Shown: positions 44,270 through 56,540, counted from the first letter of the stretch. The stretch is 64,000 nt of DNA from Ryuthela nishihirai (GCA_038380435.1 JAWZYU010000025.1:51034691-51098690); one strand, 5' to 3'. Made by a program: numbers and translations. Notes: generated by a model not told the origin, from the sequence alone.

Positions 44270-44312
44270 CCCCTCAAGCAGCTGCTTGCCACAGAGGTCT
44301 GACAGGAACCTG
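44270..44312 (-). mobile_element. SINE2 tail fragment
   Basis: CCCTCAAGCAGCTGCTTGCC followed by ACAGAGGTCTGACAGGA is the last part of SINE2 in reverse; the head is absent (5' truncation). Confidence 0.75.
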
Positions 44313-44471
44313 TTTTACCTTTACATAAAATAATTTTTTTTTTTACAAAAACAAAAATATTTTTTAAACATTTTAAAAGAAACATTAAATACAAAAAACG
44401 AAAAATTTTCGTTTTAAAAAAATTTTACTACATTTTTCTGAGGAAAATTTTTAGTTCCTAAAAACAGATTT

Positions 44472-44648
44472 GGTAGTCGTCAGCGTGCTTGGCTGTAAGT
44501 CGAAGGAACCTAGTTTCGAGTCCCGATAAGGCATTGATATTCAGTTTTCGTAATTTCTTACTGTGAGATCTCTTTCTTTACAGACCTTTCTATGGCATAC
44601 TACACTGAGACGCACATAGAACTCTGCAAGCACGCAGCTGCTTCAGTA
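44472..44648 (+). mobile_element. SINE2 copy, old
   Basis: Head GTCGTCAGCGTGCTTGGCTG, B-box-like AGTTTCGAGTCCCG, body CTATGGCATACTACACTGA, end GCACGCAGCTGCTTCAG. Confidence 0.75.
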
Positions 44649-44903
44649 ATAAAAAGAATGCAAAAATTACTAGAATTAGAGGGCAGTTTCCAGGTCATAA
44701 TTAACTTTTATCAGTAACCATTAGTAGAAGGTATGTTTACACAGACACTAGATATACAGTAGTTTCTTGACCATCACATTCCTGATTTATCCTATGGTTA
44801 CCATAATTGGTGAATCACGGCCGGATCTTGAAAAAAAATCGAGATGGGGAATACAATCGAGACGGAAAATGTAAAAAAAAAGTAGAGACTGAATTTCCAA
44901 TGC

Positions 44904-45283
44904 GTTGTGTTACCTCTGAGCGGCACTTTTTTGCACACCATGGGCTAAATGGCCAGGTCACATGGACCCCGAAGGCTCAGAGAAGGTTGGGGGAGGGGAC
45001 CCACTGGAACAGCTGTTGGGAGACAGATGGTAGCCTCCCGTCAATGCCATCCAGCGTGTTCTTTAACGTGCACAGGGTATGTCTCTCCCGCACACGGAGC
45101 CACGGCTTAACGTCCCATCCGACAGACGGCTGCCTTTCCAAGCCCATCGGTGTCCCCTACTGACCGTGGGCAGGGCGGGGAATTTTGCGGAGATAAATCT
45201 CAACGCTGACCCAGCTGGGACTCGAACCTGGTAAGTACAGATTACGAGCCTGGCGCGCTACCGACTGAGCCACCCCCGCCCGG
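44904..45283 (-). mobile_element. SINE1 copy, full length, young
   Basis: A 380-bp copy with duplication ATTTCCAATGC (44893-44903, 45284-45294). Confidence 0.92.
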
Positions 45284-45518
45284 ATTTCCAATGCCTTATA
45301 TCCTTTCCCCCTTCGTTTCACAAGTCTTCAAAAATTTTCTCGAAAAATTCATGATAGCTTTAATATTTTTCCCTCCATTACCATTATTGGCATTCTGAAA
45401 GGGCGTTCATGGCTCCCTTGCCACCGTACCCTAGATCCGGCGCTGGTGAAGATCAATGCCTATGTAAATTTTGGGGTTATGGGAAATGATACTTGGAGAT
45501 GTATCTGAAGTCATATAG

Positions 45519-45925
45519 GTTGGGTTGTTTTTACTACTGTGTGGCACATTTCTGCACACACAATAGGCTAATTGGCCGGGTCACAAGAACCCCAAATGCT
45601 CAGAAGTTTAGGGAAAGGGACCCAGATAGATGATAGCCTCCTGTCAAGGTCATCTAGTGTGTTTTTCAACGTGATAGTGTGTTTTTCGACGTGAGCAGGG
45701 TATGGCTGTGTTGCACACGATTTTACGTCCCATCCGACAGACTATGCCCTTTCCCAAGCCTATCGGTGTCCCCTTCTGACCAGGACAAGGTGGGAGTTCG
45801 GCGCAGATAAATCCCAATGCTGTCACACGTGATGAGGTCTTTGAAACCCTATAGGATGATGAGGCCTTTTGAAACCCATTGATTTTCCAAAGAGGATAGG
45901 GATTAGCAGAGATAAATCTCAAGGC
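45519..45925 (-). mobile_element. SINE1 copy, old, rearranged
   Basis: Reverse tail GGTTGGGTTGTTTTTACTAC and body blocks with local duplications (GTGTGTTTTTCAACGTGA repeated; CCTTTTGAAACCC repeated). The head is lost. Confidence 0.75.
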
Positions 45926-45939
45926 AAGCACATAATTGT

Positions 45940-46672
45940 GCAGTTTTACCTCTGAATGGCATTTTTGGCACACAATGAGCTAAATAGCCAGGTTGGGTTG
46001 TTTTACCTCTGAGCGGCACTTTTTTGCACACCATGGGCTAAATGGCCAGGTCACATGAACCCCAAACTCAGAGAAGGTTGGGGGAGGGGACCCACTGGAA
46101 CAGCTGTTGGGAGACAGATGGTAGCCTCCCGTCAAGGCCATCCAGCGTGTTCTTTAACGTGCACAGGGTATGGCTCTCCCGCACACGGGACCACGGCTTA
46201 ACGTCCCATCCGACGGACGGCGGCCTTTCCAAGCCCATCGGTGTCCCCTACTGACCGTGGGCAGGGCGGGGAAATTTTGCGGAGATAAATCTCAACGCTG
46301 ACCCAGCTGGGACTCGAACCTGGGAACTACAGATTACGAGCTTGGCGCGCTACCGACTGAGCCACTCCCGCCCCACTAAATAGCCAGGACGCAAGGGCTT
46401 AGGAAAGGTTGGATGAGAGGACCCACTGGAGAGCTGTTATGAGATTGATGGTAGCTTCTTTTCAATGCCATCCAGCGTGTTCTTTAACGTGCACAGGGTA
46501 AGGCTCCCCGCACACCAAAAACGGCTTAATATTCCATCAGACGGACGGCGGCTTTTCCAAGCCCACCGGTAACCCTTAATGACTGAGGGCAGGGTGGGAG
46601 AGTTTTGCAGAGAACTTGGAAATTGCATATTAAGAGCCTGGCGCGCTATCAACTGAACCAACCACGTCCCTC
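45940..46672 (-). mobile_element. SINE1 copy, old, split by a younger SINE1
   Basis: 45940-45992 (tail) and 46389-46672 (body and head; GAACTTGGAAATTGCATATT near the B-box side, CAACTGAACCAACC at the end) make one diverged copy, interrupted by 45993-46375. Confidence 0.8.
45993..46375 (-). mobile_element. SINE1 copy nested in older SINE1, young
   Basis: A 383-bp complete copy with duplication CTAAATAGCCAGG (45980-45992, 46376-46388). Confidence 0.93.
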
Positions 46673-47049
46673 AGGTGAAGTTCAGAAGTGAGCTTGATTG
46701 TGGATTACTGAGATTATGTCCAACTTTTCTCAATATAAAATTATTTATAAGAGTTAAAAACATCATTTGCATCCCTCATTGCTTTGGCGCTTCTCTGACA
46801 ATCTGGAACTCTTTCATCAAGGATCGCTTCTGTGTCGTCCAGGTGTTTGAAAATCGCTGTCCTTCGTCGATTGGCTTCTAATAAGCTCCAATTCATTAGA
46901 GCTGAACTCGGATTTCTCTCTTGTGTATTTCTCTTCCATATCACGATAATTCATTATAAATGGGGTTAAAAAGCGCGTCAATCGAATTGGCAGTTAGAAT
47001 TTAAATGCTACATTCTTTTAACACCAAAATGTACACTGACTTCCAAAGT

Positions 47050-47620
47050 CCATCATGTCTCCTTCTGACCTAGGGCTGGGTGAAAACAGTTGGGTTGTTT
47101 TACCTCTGAGCGGCACTTTTTTGCACACCATGGCCAGGTCACATGGACCCCGAAGGCTCAGAGAAGGTTGGGGGAGGGGACCCACTGGAACAGCTGTTGG
47201 GAGACAGATGGTAGCCTCCCGTCAAGGCCATCCACAGCGTGTTCTTTAACGTGCGCAGGGTATGGCTCTCCCGCACACGGGGCCACGGCTTAACGTCCAT
47301 CCCACGGATGGCGGCCTTTCCAAGCCCATCGGTGTCCCCTACTGACCGTGGGCAGGGCGGAGAAATTTTGCGGAGATAAATCTCAACGCCGACTCCCCAG
47401 CTGGGACTCGAACCTGGGAACTACAGATTAAAGGGTGAAAACAGAATAGGTTGAATCTCAGGTTTGTAGGAAACTAGGATCTAGGAAAACAGAATAGGTA
47501 GGAAACAGAATAGGTTGATTTCTCAGGTTTGAAGAAATAAATTTCACGCTGGCCCATGTGGGACTGGGAACTGCAGATTACGAGCCTGGCTTGCTATTGG
47601 CTGAGTCAACTCCCACCTCA
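47050..47620 (-). mobile_element. SINE1 remnant, old, split and locally repeated
   Basis: 47050-47089 (TGTCTCCTTCTGACCTAGGG) and about 47530-47620 (CGCTGGCCCATGTGGGACT, GATTACGAGCCTGGC) are the two sides of an old reverse copy. Between them, next to the younger insertion, ACAGAATAGGT occurs three times within about 80 bp (47441-47520). Confidence 0.65.
47090..47432 (-). mobile_element. SINE1 copy, 5'-truncated in the tRNA part
   Basis: Duplication GGGTGAAAACAG (47078-47089, 47433-47444). Ends at GGGAACTACAGATTAA, so the A box is missing. Confidence 0.92.
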
Positions 47621-47858
47621 AACAGAGCATTTGAAATAGTTATTACGAATTAAATCTGATAAACACCGTATTTTACGTTTTGCGAAAGTAACTTTAAGAG
47701 ACAATCCAAAGTTCACAGAGGCTTGAGGCCAAAATGTATAAGCTTCTTTATTTCATTATTTTAGTGGACTCTGGGTAATTAGATCGCACTGTATTGCCAC
47801 TAATTTTTATTTCGGCTATTGAACTGTTCAGTAATGAAAACCACGGAAACACTTTGAG

Positions 47859-48678
47859 GTTGGGTTGTTTTACCTCTGAGCGGCACTTTTTTTTTTGCAC
47901 ACCATGGGCTAAATGGCCAGGCCACAAGGACCCCGAAGGCTCAGAGAAGGTTGGGGGAGCGGACCCACTGGAACAGCTGTTGAGAGACAGATGGTAGCCT
48001 CCCGTCAACGCCATCCAGCGTGTTCTTTAACGTGCACAGGGTATGGCTCTCCCGCACACAGGGGGGCGGGGGTGGCTCAGTCGGTAGCGCGCCAGGCTCG
48101 TAATCTGTAGTTCCCAGGTTCGAGTCCCAGCTGGGTCAGCGTTGAGATTTATCTCCGCAAAATTCCCCGCCCTGCCCACGGTCAGTAGGGGACACCGATG
48201 GGCTTGGAAAGGCCGCCGTCCGTCGGATGGGACGTTAATTTCTGTTACCCCCCTCCCCTTACTTTTTAAGCCATGGTCCCATGTGCGGGAGAGCCATACC
48301 CTGTGCACGTTAAAGAACACGCTGGATGGCCTTGACGGGAAGCTACCATCTGTCTCCCAACAGCTGTTCCAGTGGGTCCCCTCCCCCAACCTTCTCTGAG
48401 TCTTCGGGGTCCTTGTGACCTGGCCATTTAGCCCATGGTGTGCAAAAAAGTGCCGCTCAGAAGTAAAACAACCCAAACAACACGCACACAGGGCCACGGC
48501 TTAACGTCCCATCCGACGGACGGCGGCCTTTTCAAGCACATTGGTGTCCCCTACTAACCGTGGGCAGGGAGGGGAAATTTTGCGGAGATAAATCTCAACG
48601 CTGACCCAGCTGGGACTCGAACCTGGGAACTACAGATTACGAGCCTGGCGCGCTGCCGACTGAGCCACCCCCGCCCCT
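47859..48678 (-). mobile_element. SINE1 copy, full length, split by an inverted SINE1
   Basis: 47859-48060 and 48483-48678 form one complete reverse copy with duplication AACACTTTGAG (47848-47858, 48679-48689). The inner copy 48061-48482 lies in the CCCGCACACAGGG block. Confidence 0.92.
48061..48482 (+). mobile_element. SINE1 copy nested in an inverted SINE1, with a 26-base foreign block
   Basis: Plus-strand full-length copy with duplication CGCACACA (48053-48060, 48483-48490). After GACGTTAA (48231-48238) it carries about 30 extra bases, of which 48239-48264 are the exact reverse complement of 48690-48715, just outside the outer SINE. Confidence 0.93.
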
Positions 48679-49456
48679 AACACTTTGAGAAGTAAGGGGA
48701 GGGGGGTAACAGAAAATTGTGCCCTTAACATTTAAAAAATATTTTTGTGTACTGTAAATGTTCGAATAGTAAGCACGAACATTATAATTTAAAATTTCTT
48801 GCTTGTACCCAGTTACAATTCAATCACAAGCTATTTAAACCCCGGCATTTTATTTGTCATAAGCGGGACTTGATTTTATAACGAAATACACCCTATGCGA
48901 AATTTGGGACAAGTCAGTCAAGTATTTAAGAAATTACAGGTGGATTTGAATGGAGGGAATCTCATGAATGTCGACAGTTTGTAGAAATAATGATCTGTCA
49001 TCAATAAACACCATGGCGCCTTGCAAGGCTGGCAAAAATTAACGTTAGTACGCTCTAGAAGAGCAAAGCATTCACTGTGCTTGTCCGGCCGACAAACTTT
49101 CACTAAAAATCATTTAAAAATACTTTCGGTGAACGACTCTTAATTTTAAAATCTTCCTGGAAAGGTCAGAAACTTCCTATCAGTATACACATGTTACATA
49201 GAGTTCAATTGAAGAGTGAAGCTTTTGGTGTAGCAAAGATATACCACTCAGACGTTTTAACTCCTTGTAAAAAAGAGATCATATTGACTTAATAGAAATT
49301 AATTTTTAAGGACATATGTAGATTAACGAGGAACTTGAGACAAACTGATGCTCTGCAAGATAGTCCCTTGGATAGTCCCGCAGATTCCTGAACATATGAG
49401 ATCCCTGTGTGAGACTTGGTCACTTGCACTATGGGAAGCAATTTTTAGAATAAAGA

Positions 49457-49846
49457 GTTGTGTTGGATTGTTTTACCTCTGAGCGGCACTTTTTTGCACA
49501 CCATGGGCTAAATAGCCACGTCACATGGACCCCGAAGGCTCAGAGAAGGTTGGGGGAGGGGACCCACTGGAACAGCTGTTGGGAGACAGATGGTAGCCTC
49601 CCGTCAAGGCCATCCAGCGTGTTCTTTAACGTGCACAGGGTATGGCTCTTCCCCACACGGGGCCACGGCTTAACGTCCCATCCGACGGAAGGCGGCTTTT
49701 CCAAGCCCATCGGTGTCCCCTACTGACCGTGGGCAGGGCGGGGAATTTTGCGGAGATAAATCTCAACGCTGACCCAGCTGGGACTCGAACCTGGGAACTA
49801 CAGATTACGAGCCTGGCGCGCTACCGACTGAGCCACCCCCGCCCCA
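49457..49846 (-). mobile_element. SINE1 copy, full length, young
   Basis: A 390-bp copy with duplication TAGAATAAAGA (49446-49456, 49847-49857). Confidence 0.93.
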
Positions 49847-50074
49847 TAGAATAAAGATATTGGATATTTTTAATAATAAAGAATAATTTTTAAAAAATTA
49901 ATAGAAGTTAAGGTCTAAAATTAAGGAGCCCAAAGACATTACATGGAAGGATTTTTAAAATGTAATGGTGATATAAAAAAAAAATGGAAGTTCGTAAAAA
50001 ATTTCATTGGGGATAATTCAAAAGATGTTCTACCAGATAAAATGAAAATAATTGAGGACTAACAATGACGATAT

Positions 50075-51598
50075 TTGAGATGCCGCAAATGAATTTAGCA
50101 CTTATTTTATCGATTTACCTAGCAAAATACTTAATCATAGCCCACTGAATATGAATGTAATAAAAATTATCCATGAAACAAATAGAAATTTCCTTTTTAC
50201 TCCTATAACAGCACAAGAATTAGATGAGACCATTACAAATCTAATAGAAGGCAAATGTCCAGGAATCGATGAAATTTCAGTAACTACAGTAAAAAAAACG
50301 CGAAAATTTCATTATTCATCCCTTAATTTATATCTTTAACTTTCTTTTCAAACTGGGATATTTCAAGACGATCTCAAAACCTTTATTGTACTTCTAATTT
50401 ACAAGAAGGGAATTAAAAACTGCCTTTCAAACTATAGACAGAACTGGCTTTTGCCTGTTTTTTTTTTACAAAATATTGGAAAAATTAATAAAATTCAGAG
50501 TATTGAGTTATTTAAATAAAATTAATTTCTATTCGGCAAATCAGTTTGGCTTCACTGAGGGTAAGGGCAATGATCAGGCGTTATTGCCATTTACTAATTT
50601 TATTTATAATCAGTTGACCAAGGAAATTTAACTATATCAGTTTTCTTATATCTTGAAAATGATTACAGTAACTCATTCACTGCTTTTGAAAAAACTGGAT
50701 CATTTGGGTATGAGAGGAATTGCTTTCGAATGGTTTATCAGTTACTTAACAACTCAGTTTACTCAGTTAAATTAAAAAACTGCCTCAGCAATCCGAAACA
50801 AACTAAATATGACATTCCGCAGGACTCTGTTCTTGGTCCCTTATTGTTTAATATTTATATTAATGGCCTCTGGAAATGAACATTATAATATTAATACCTT
50901 TGCAGATGACACTGCATTAACTTTTAGTAACCAAACTATTACAGATTTAATGTCCAATATCATTAATGTTCTTGAGAAAGTTAATGTGTGGTTGGAAAAT
51001 AATAAACTCTCAATTAATAATCTCGTTTTTTAAACCTCTGGTGTCTCTGCAAAACAAAATTATTAAATTAATTGCAAAAAGTAACATTTTAAGCAATTTC
51101 AGTCATTACTCTATGCTAAAAATTCTTCCTATTAGACATATTTGTTCTTAGAATGATGATATTTTTTAAACAGCTTTAATTTTCACATTCAGCCGGATTT
51201 ATACAATTTCGGAGAGAAAGGTCCAAAATATTCCGTTCATTTGACCAAAAAGGAAATTGCTCATAAGCATTATTCGTATATCGCACCTAAAATCTTCAAT
51301 CAGTTGCCTCTTGATATAAGAAATGAAAAAAAATTTAATATGTTCATGCAGAACTTAAAAAGCTTTCTCTTTTCTTTGAAGATACTGAACTTAAGTTAAA
51401 TATTCATGTGTAAAGCAGAAATTTATTGTACATATATCAGAAAAATGACACTTATTGTTTGTGATCTTTGTAGTAAGTCGTTATTGATTTTTGTATTAAT
51501 TTCCTTTAGTGTCCCAGACAAACCATGTGGTTTTTGGGTTCACTCATATTTTTCTTTGTGACTTGTATGTGATGATGAAATAAAATTGATTGATTTAC
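50075..51598 (+). mobile_element. Degraded LINE (jockey/CR1/L2-like), 5'-truncated
   Basis: Broken frames read ITAQELDETITNLIEGKCPG and IDEISVT (start of RT), NQFGFTEGKGNDQAL, SVLGPLLFNIYINGL (motif B region), NINTFADDTALTFSN (motif C, FADD) and NVWLENNKLSIN. At the end HYSYIAPKIFNQLPLDIRNE is the usual C-terminus of jockey/CR1/L2-type elements. The 3' end has a short UTR finishing in TTGATTGATTT, a typical short-repeat tail. The endonuclease is absent. Many stops, inactive. Confidence 0.8.
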
Positions 51599-51835
51599 AA
51601 ATTCTGCGGTATTACCTGGTTAAAATTTGAAAATTATACACTATTACCCGGTTACAATTCAAACACAGTCTACTATTTCGTACCCGGAGTTTGATATGTC
51701 AAATACGGCAATGCTTCTCAAAGTGGTAGTCCGCAGCGAGTTGCCAGGAAAGAAACATGTTTTCAGAAGCATTTTGTGCACAGGGTGGAGTTAGTATTTA
51801 AATGCTACATTCTTTTAATACCAAAATGTGCACGG

Positions 51836-51881
51836 ACGGGGGGGCTTTCCAAGCCCATCGGTGTCTCACACTGACCGAGGA
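51836..51881 (-). mobile_element. SINE1 fragment
   Basis: GCTTTCCAAGCCCATCGGTG and CTGACCG blocks only, preceded by a G-run. Confidence 0.6.
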
Positions 51882-52054
51882 ACAAACTGATATGTCATAA
51901 CGCTACAGTTCGTACTTTCCAACACTCCAGGTGATGTCGTGTGTGGGGTGAAGAAAGTATCTTGCGCATAGACATACCTTGTTTCTTGATGCAACAAGTA
52001 GCCAGAATCTCCAGGCGCATGCGTGCCCACACTACACCAGCCCCTGGCACACTG

Positions 52055-52437
52055 GGGCGGGGGTGGCTCAGTCGGTAGCGCGCCAGGCTCGTAATCTGTA
52101 GTTCCCAGGTTCGAGTCCAAGCTGGGTCAGCGTTGAGATTTATCTCCGCAAAAATTCCCCGCCCTGCCCACGGTCAGTAGGGGACACCGATGGGCTTGGA
52201 AAGGCCGCCGTCCGTCGGATGGGACGTTAAGCCGTGGTCCCGTGTGCGGGAGAGCCATACCCTGTGCACGTTAAAGAACACGTTGGATGGCCTTGACGGG
52301 AGGCTACCATCTGTCTCCCAACAGCTGTTCCAGTGGGTCCCCTCCCCCAACCTTCTCTGAGCCTTCGGGGTCCATGTGACCTGGCCATTTAGCCCATGGT
52401 GTGCAAAAAAGTGCCGCTCAGAGGTAAAACAACCCAA
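52055..52437 (+). mobile_element. SINE1 copy, full length, young
   Basis: A 383-bp copy with duplication CCTGGCACACTG (52043-52054, 52438-52449). Head GGGCGGGGGTGGCTCAGTCG, B box GGTTCGAGTCC, tail GAGGTAAAACAACCCAA. A useful reference copy for the family on the plus strand. Confidence 0.94.
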
Positions 52438-52449
52438 CCTGGCACACTG

Positions 52450-53967
52450 AAAAAAATATTGCCGGTCCGCCACATCAGACAGTTTGGGAAGCACTGACAT
52501 ACAGTACGCGTCATAAAAAAATGAGCCACGAACTTCCAAATCTTAGTTTTGTCCCCCGCCTTTCTGAGTGAAATCCAGTTTTGGTTTACCCTCTCTTAAC
52601 CAAAATAATGGCAGACGAAGCTGCTAAAGGCATTCATGCGGAGATGCGATGCTTTAAAAAAGCAAATTTGTAAAATGAAGTAAGGATTCAATCTACAAGT
52701 TCATATTTTGCTTTCTCTGTTTCATTAATTTTTTTTTCCTTAGCAACCTTTCGCCAACTATATCAACAAACAGATACGATTTTCTGGACTGTCAAAGCAC
52801 CATGAAAGTGGAGCTCTGGCACAGCTTCCTTTAGTCGTCAGATGATTGATCAATTATTCAATTCAATGGGTCCCGACCTTACACTGACAGCCAAGGGCAA
52901 TCTAATATGAGAACAGTGAACTTTAGTAACACTTCTGATAACCTGGTAGGGATCTGTGCGACACACACACATCAACAGCAACGTTCGAAGTGCTGTACAC
53001 CAAAGCAATTAACAGTTTTTCTTTATTAATAAAATCCTATCTTTAAATTACAATTCTATTCACACTTACTGCACTGAGAGTCAAACACAATAGCTTCACA
53101 TTGCAGATATATTTTATCAGCAACCTACATCACAGGCTGGTCAACCAGCCATATCTAGATGGTTAATTAAACAATTTAATGCAATATAACAGCTGAATCA
53201 TCACGTGCGGAACTAATCTCTAACAAAGACTCTTCCTTTGTAACGCACTATGAAACGTAACCCATCATCCCTTCCAGTTAATGGTGGTCCCTAACAACTG
53301 TCTGGTCCTGAAATATTACATTTCAATCATGACTTTAAGAGAGCTAAAAAACTAAAGTATTTTTTTTTCATTTGTCACGTATTAGAGAAAAGTTTTCGGG
53401 ACAAATACGATTCTTAAACGTATAAAAAATTCAAAGATTTAAAATCTGAAAGCTTCATTTATTCCTATAAAAAGATAAACATACACTCAAATATTTTACA
53501 TGAATTATTCACAAAAATGCGGCATTAAACAAAACTTGACAGCCTTTTAAAAATAAGAGAAAGCTCATTATTCTGGATAAGATAAAACTTATCCAGCATG
53601 ATATTTATTTTTATACAACGCTTTGAATCGGTAATAAGCGCAGAATCGATTAAAAATTTATTAAATCGGTAATAATCATAGAATCGATAAAAAAAACTAA
53701 TTAATAGTCACATCGTAAAATTTTGGAAAACTGAGCAGTTATGAAACCAAAGCCACTGAAATCATTACTGAATGAATGACCAAGTAATCAAAAATATGAA
53801 ATTCAATGACTGGATGAGAATTACAATGAATGAATGAGATTCGGAAATTAATAGAAAATTATAAACACACACACACTTAAGGACTAGGTATAATAAAGTA
53901 TTTTTTCGATTTAAGATTAATGTAAGATGAGTATAAGAAAGCCTTCATTTCAAAGGTGCATCATCTG
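52450..53967. other. Unrecognised stretch
   Basis: AT-rich. One 21-codon frame from ATG at 52591 (MADEAAKGIHAEMRCFKKAN) was noticed but has no support. No repeat recognised. Confidence 0.35.
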
Positions 53968-54420
53968 TGTTGCTTTACTTCTGAGTGACACTTTTTAGCA
54001 CACGGTGCCCTAAATGACCAGGTCACAAATACCAAAAGAGTTCGGAGAAGGCTGGGGAAGGAGATCCACTGGACAACTATGACTCAGAGAAGTTTGTGAA
54101 GGAGATTCACTGGCAGCTAGGACTCCGTGGAGTTAGGGAAGGGGATCCACTGGCAGCAGTTAGGAGATAGATGGAAGTCCCCACCCCTACCCCGTCAAAG
54201 CCATCCAAGCGTGTTCTTTAACGCGTACAGGTTATGGCTCTCTTTTGCATAGACAGCCACAGTGCTTAACGTCCTATCCGCCGGACAGCGGCTTTTCTAA
54301 GCCCAAAGGTGTTCCCTTTCTCACCGAGCGCACAACGGAGGTTAGCAGAAAGAATTCTCAACGCTGGCCCATTTGGGACTCTAACCTGGGATTTGTAGAT
54401 TATGAGCGTGGCCAATCCCT
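53968..54420 (-). mobile_element. SINE1 copy, old, with internal triplication
   Basis: Reverse tail TTGCTTTACTTCTGAGTGAC at the left, B-box side GGGACTCTAACCTGGGATTT at the right. The segment around GGAGATCCACTGG is present three times in tandem (about 54040-54165), each about 45 bases and diverged. Confidence 0.75.
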
Positions 54421-55242
54421 GGTGCAAGATGATGGAATGTATTCCACAAAGACACCAAAAAAACCTTCTGAATAGAAATATTTACTTATAAAAAAAACTA
54501 ATAAGTTTGGGGGAAACTTCGCGCTTTCGTTTCTTAATATTTCACCGTGTAATTAAGAACGAATTGGGTGAAAAAAAGTATAAACTGAGATCGCTTGCCT
54601 GCAACTTTCACATGATTTAGAAAATAATACATATAAAAAAAAAATATGAAAAAATTTAAACTTAATTGCTTACGTTCCAAAAACGGACGAAAAACTCAAA
54701 TATAAATGGAACAGTTAAAATTTATACTTACCTAAAAAGGGATACACTGAAAACGAATATATCTTTAATAAGTTATGCAAACCAAAATAAACGTACATAG
54801 ATATTCGAAATGAGGGTCTAAAGCTTTTATGAAGTGTTACCCAACAGCTGAAATCTGTGAGATCAATTTTTGAGACAGACAGACTGCAATGAAGATATGA
54901 TTCTGTTTCACCCTCCCTATAAGTAATGGAGTGCTCCAGTTGTATCCCTTCGGGGCGAAATGCTTGATCCGATAGCGTGAACTCTCCCCGTTCGCTGGGG
55001 AATTTTTAGTTTAAGCAATGAAAACTATTCAGAGGTTTATTTATCAGCATTGTGTTTCGATGACTCACTGCAATTTGCTACGCTTTGGCCATTTTATTAG
55101 AGAGTAATTTCTGGAAGCAAAAGTTGGAAGCTTTGAACATTTTCTTATTTACGTTTTTGTAAAAATATTTCCTTGTAAGTGCACGATTTCTCTCTATGTA
55201 CTCGGTCAAGTGTCACAGGAGTCTATAGAAACTTGACTGAAT
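54421..55242. other. Unrecognised stretch
   Basis: No supported gene or repeat. Confidence 0.35.
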
Positions 55243-55627
55243 TTGGGTTGTTTTACCTCTGAGCGGCACTTTTTTTGCACACCATGGGCTAAATGGCCAG
55301 GTCACATGGACCCCGAAGGCTCAGAGAAGGTTGGGGGAGGGGACCCACTGGAACAGCTGTTGGGAGACAGATGGTAGCCTCCCGTCAAGGCCATCCAGCG
55401 TGTTCTTTAACGTGCACAGGGTATGACTCTCCCATACACGGGGTCACGGCTTAACGTCCCATCCGACGGACGGCAGCCTTTCCAAGCCCATCGGTGTCCC
55501 CTACTGACCGTGGGTAGGGCAGGGAATTTTGCGGAGATAAATCTCAACGCTGACCCAGCTGGGACTCGAACCTGGGAACTACAGATCACGAGCCTGGCGC
55601 GATACCGACTGAGCCACCCCCGCCCCG
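55243..55627 (-). mobile_element. SINE1 copy, full length
   Basis: Complete head, body and tail. A clear target duplication was not found (GAAAC at both sides is the best candidate). Confidence 0.9.
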
Positions 55628-56139
55628 AAACGGAAAGGAGAGCATGCGCTAATATCAACAGCGACCTGAGCAGCACTGGGCAATTCTTCTAGCCGCTAAT
55701 ATTCGATGTAAAAGAAATTATACTTCACTATGCACTTTACAATATCCCGGAATAAAAAGGAAAATTTTCAATTGCTCACTTCCATAAACTATACATAGTA
55801 ATAATGTACATTAGGAAAAGTACTTATTTCTCGCAAAAGGTGTGGGACTATTTGCTGTGGCGGAATTACATCTGTGAATTGTTCTTGCTAGAAATGTGAG
55901 TGTGGTATCGTTTCATTCTTCAGATTTTGCCGTTCCATCCTTTATCTGCAATGGAGTATATTTAAGTCGTGAGGCATAGGTGCGAAAAAAGATTGAGCAC
56001 TGCAACCTTATTTTTTTGGCACAAAGAGTGTGACCCAAACATCACATAAATTTCCTCTAGCCCTCAATAGTACTTATAGACTTCATTGATTCTTTATTCA
56101 TGTTTAACTCGCTTGCCTTCATTCTGAGCGACAAGCGTC
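55628..56139. other. Unrecognised stretch
   Basis: No supported gene or repeat. Confidence 0.35.
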
Positions 56140-56152
56140 GGCCCCTTGCAAG

Positions 56153-56540
56153 GGTTGGGTTGTTTTACCTTTGAGCGGCACTTTTTTGCACACCATGAGC
56201 TAAATGGCCAGGTCACATGGACCCCGAAGGCTCAGAGAAGGTTGGGGGAGGGGACCCACTGGAACAGCTGTTGGGAGACAGATGGTAGCCTCCCTTCAAG
56301 GCCATCCAGTGTGTTCTTTAACGTGCACAGGGTATGGCTCTCCCGCACACGGGACCACCGATTAACGTCCCATCCGACGGACGGCGGCCTTTTCAAGCCC
56401 ATCGGTGTCCTCTACTGACCGTGAGCAGGGCGGGGAATTTTGTGGAGATAAATCTCAACGCTGACCCAGCTGGGACTCGAACCTGGGAACTACAGATTAC
56501 GAGCCTGGCGCGCTACCGACTCAGCCACCCTCGCCCCCCA
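56153..56540 (-). mobile_element. SINE1 copy, full length, young
   Basis: A 388-bp copy with duplication GGCCCCTTGCAAG (56140-56152, 56541-56553). Confidence 0.93.

Noticed and set aside
46741..46944. Minus-strand frame with charged residues (QERNPSSALMNWSLLEANRR)
   Set aside because: No domain, no splice or promoter evidence, surrounded by SINE debris.
47055..47430. TTGGG/TTGGGTTG repeats as telomere-like sequence
   Set aside because: They are the short (GGGTT)n form of the SINE1 tail in reverse, not telomeric arrays.
52591..52656. Short frame MADEAAKGIHAEMRCFKKAN with a fair start context
   Set aside because: Only 21 codons, no downstream exon or homology that I can see.
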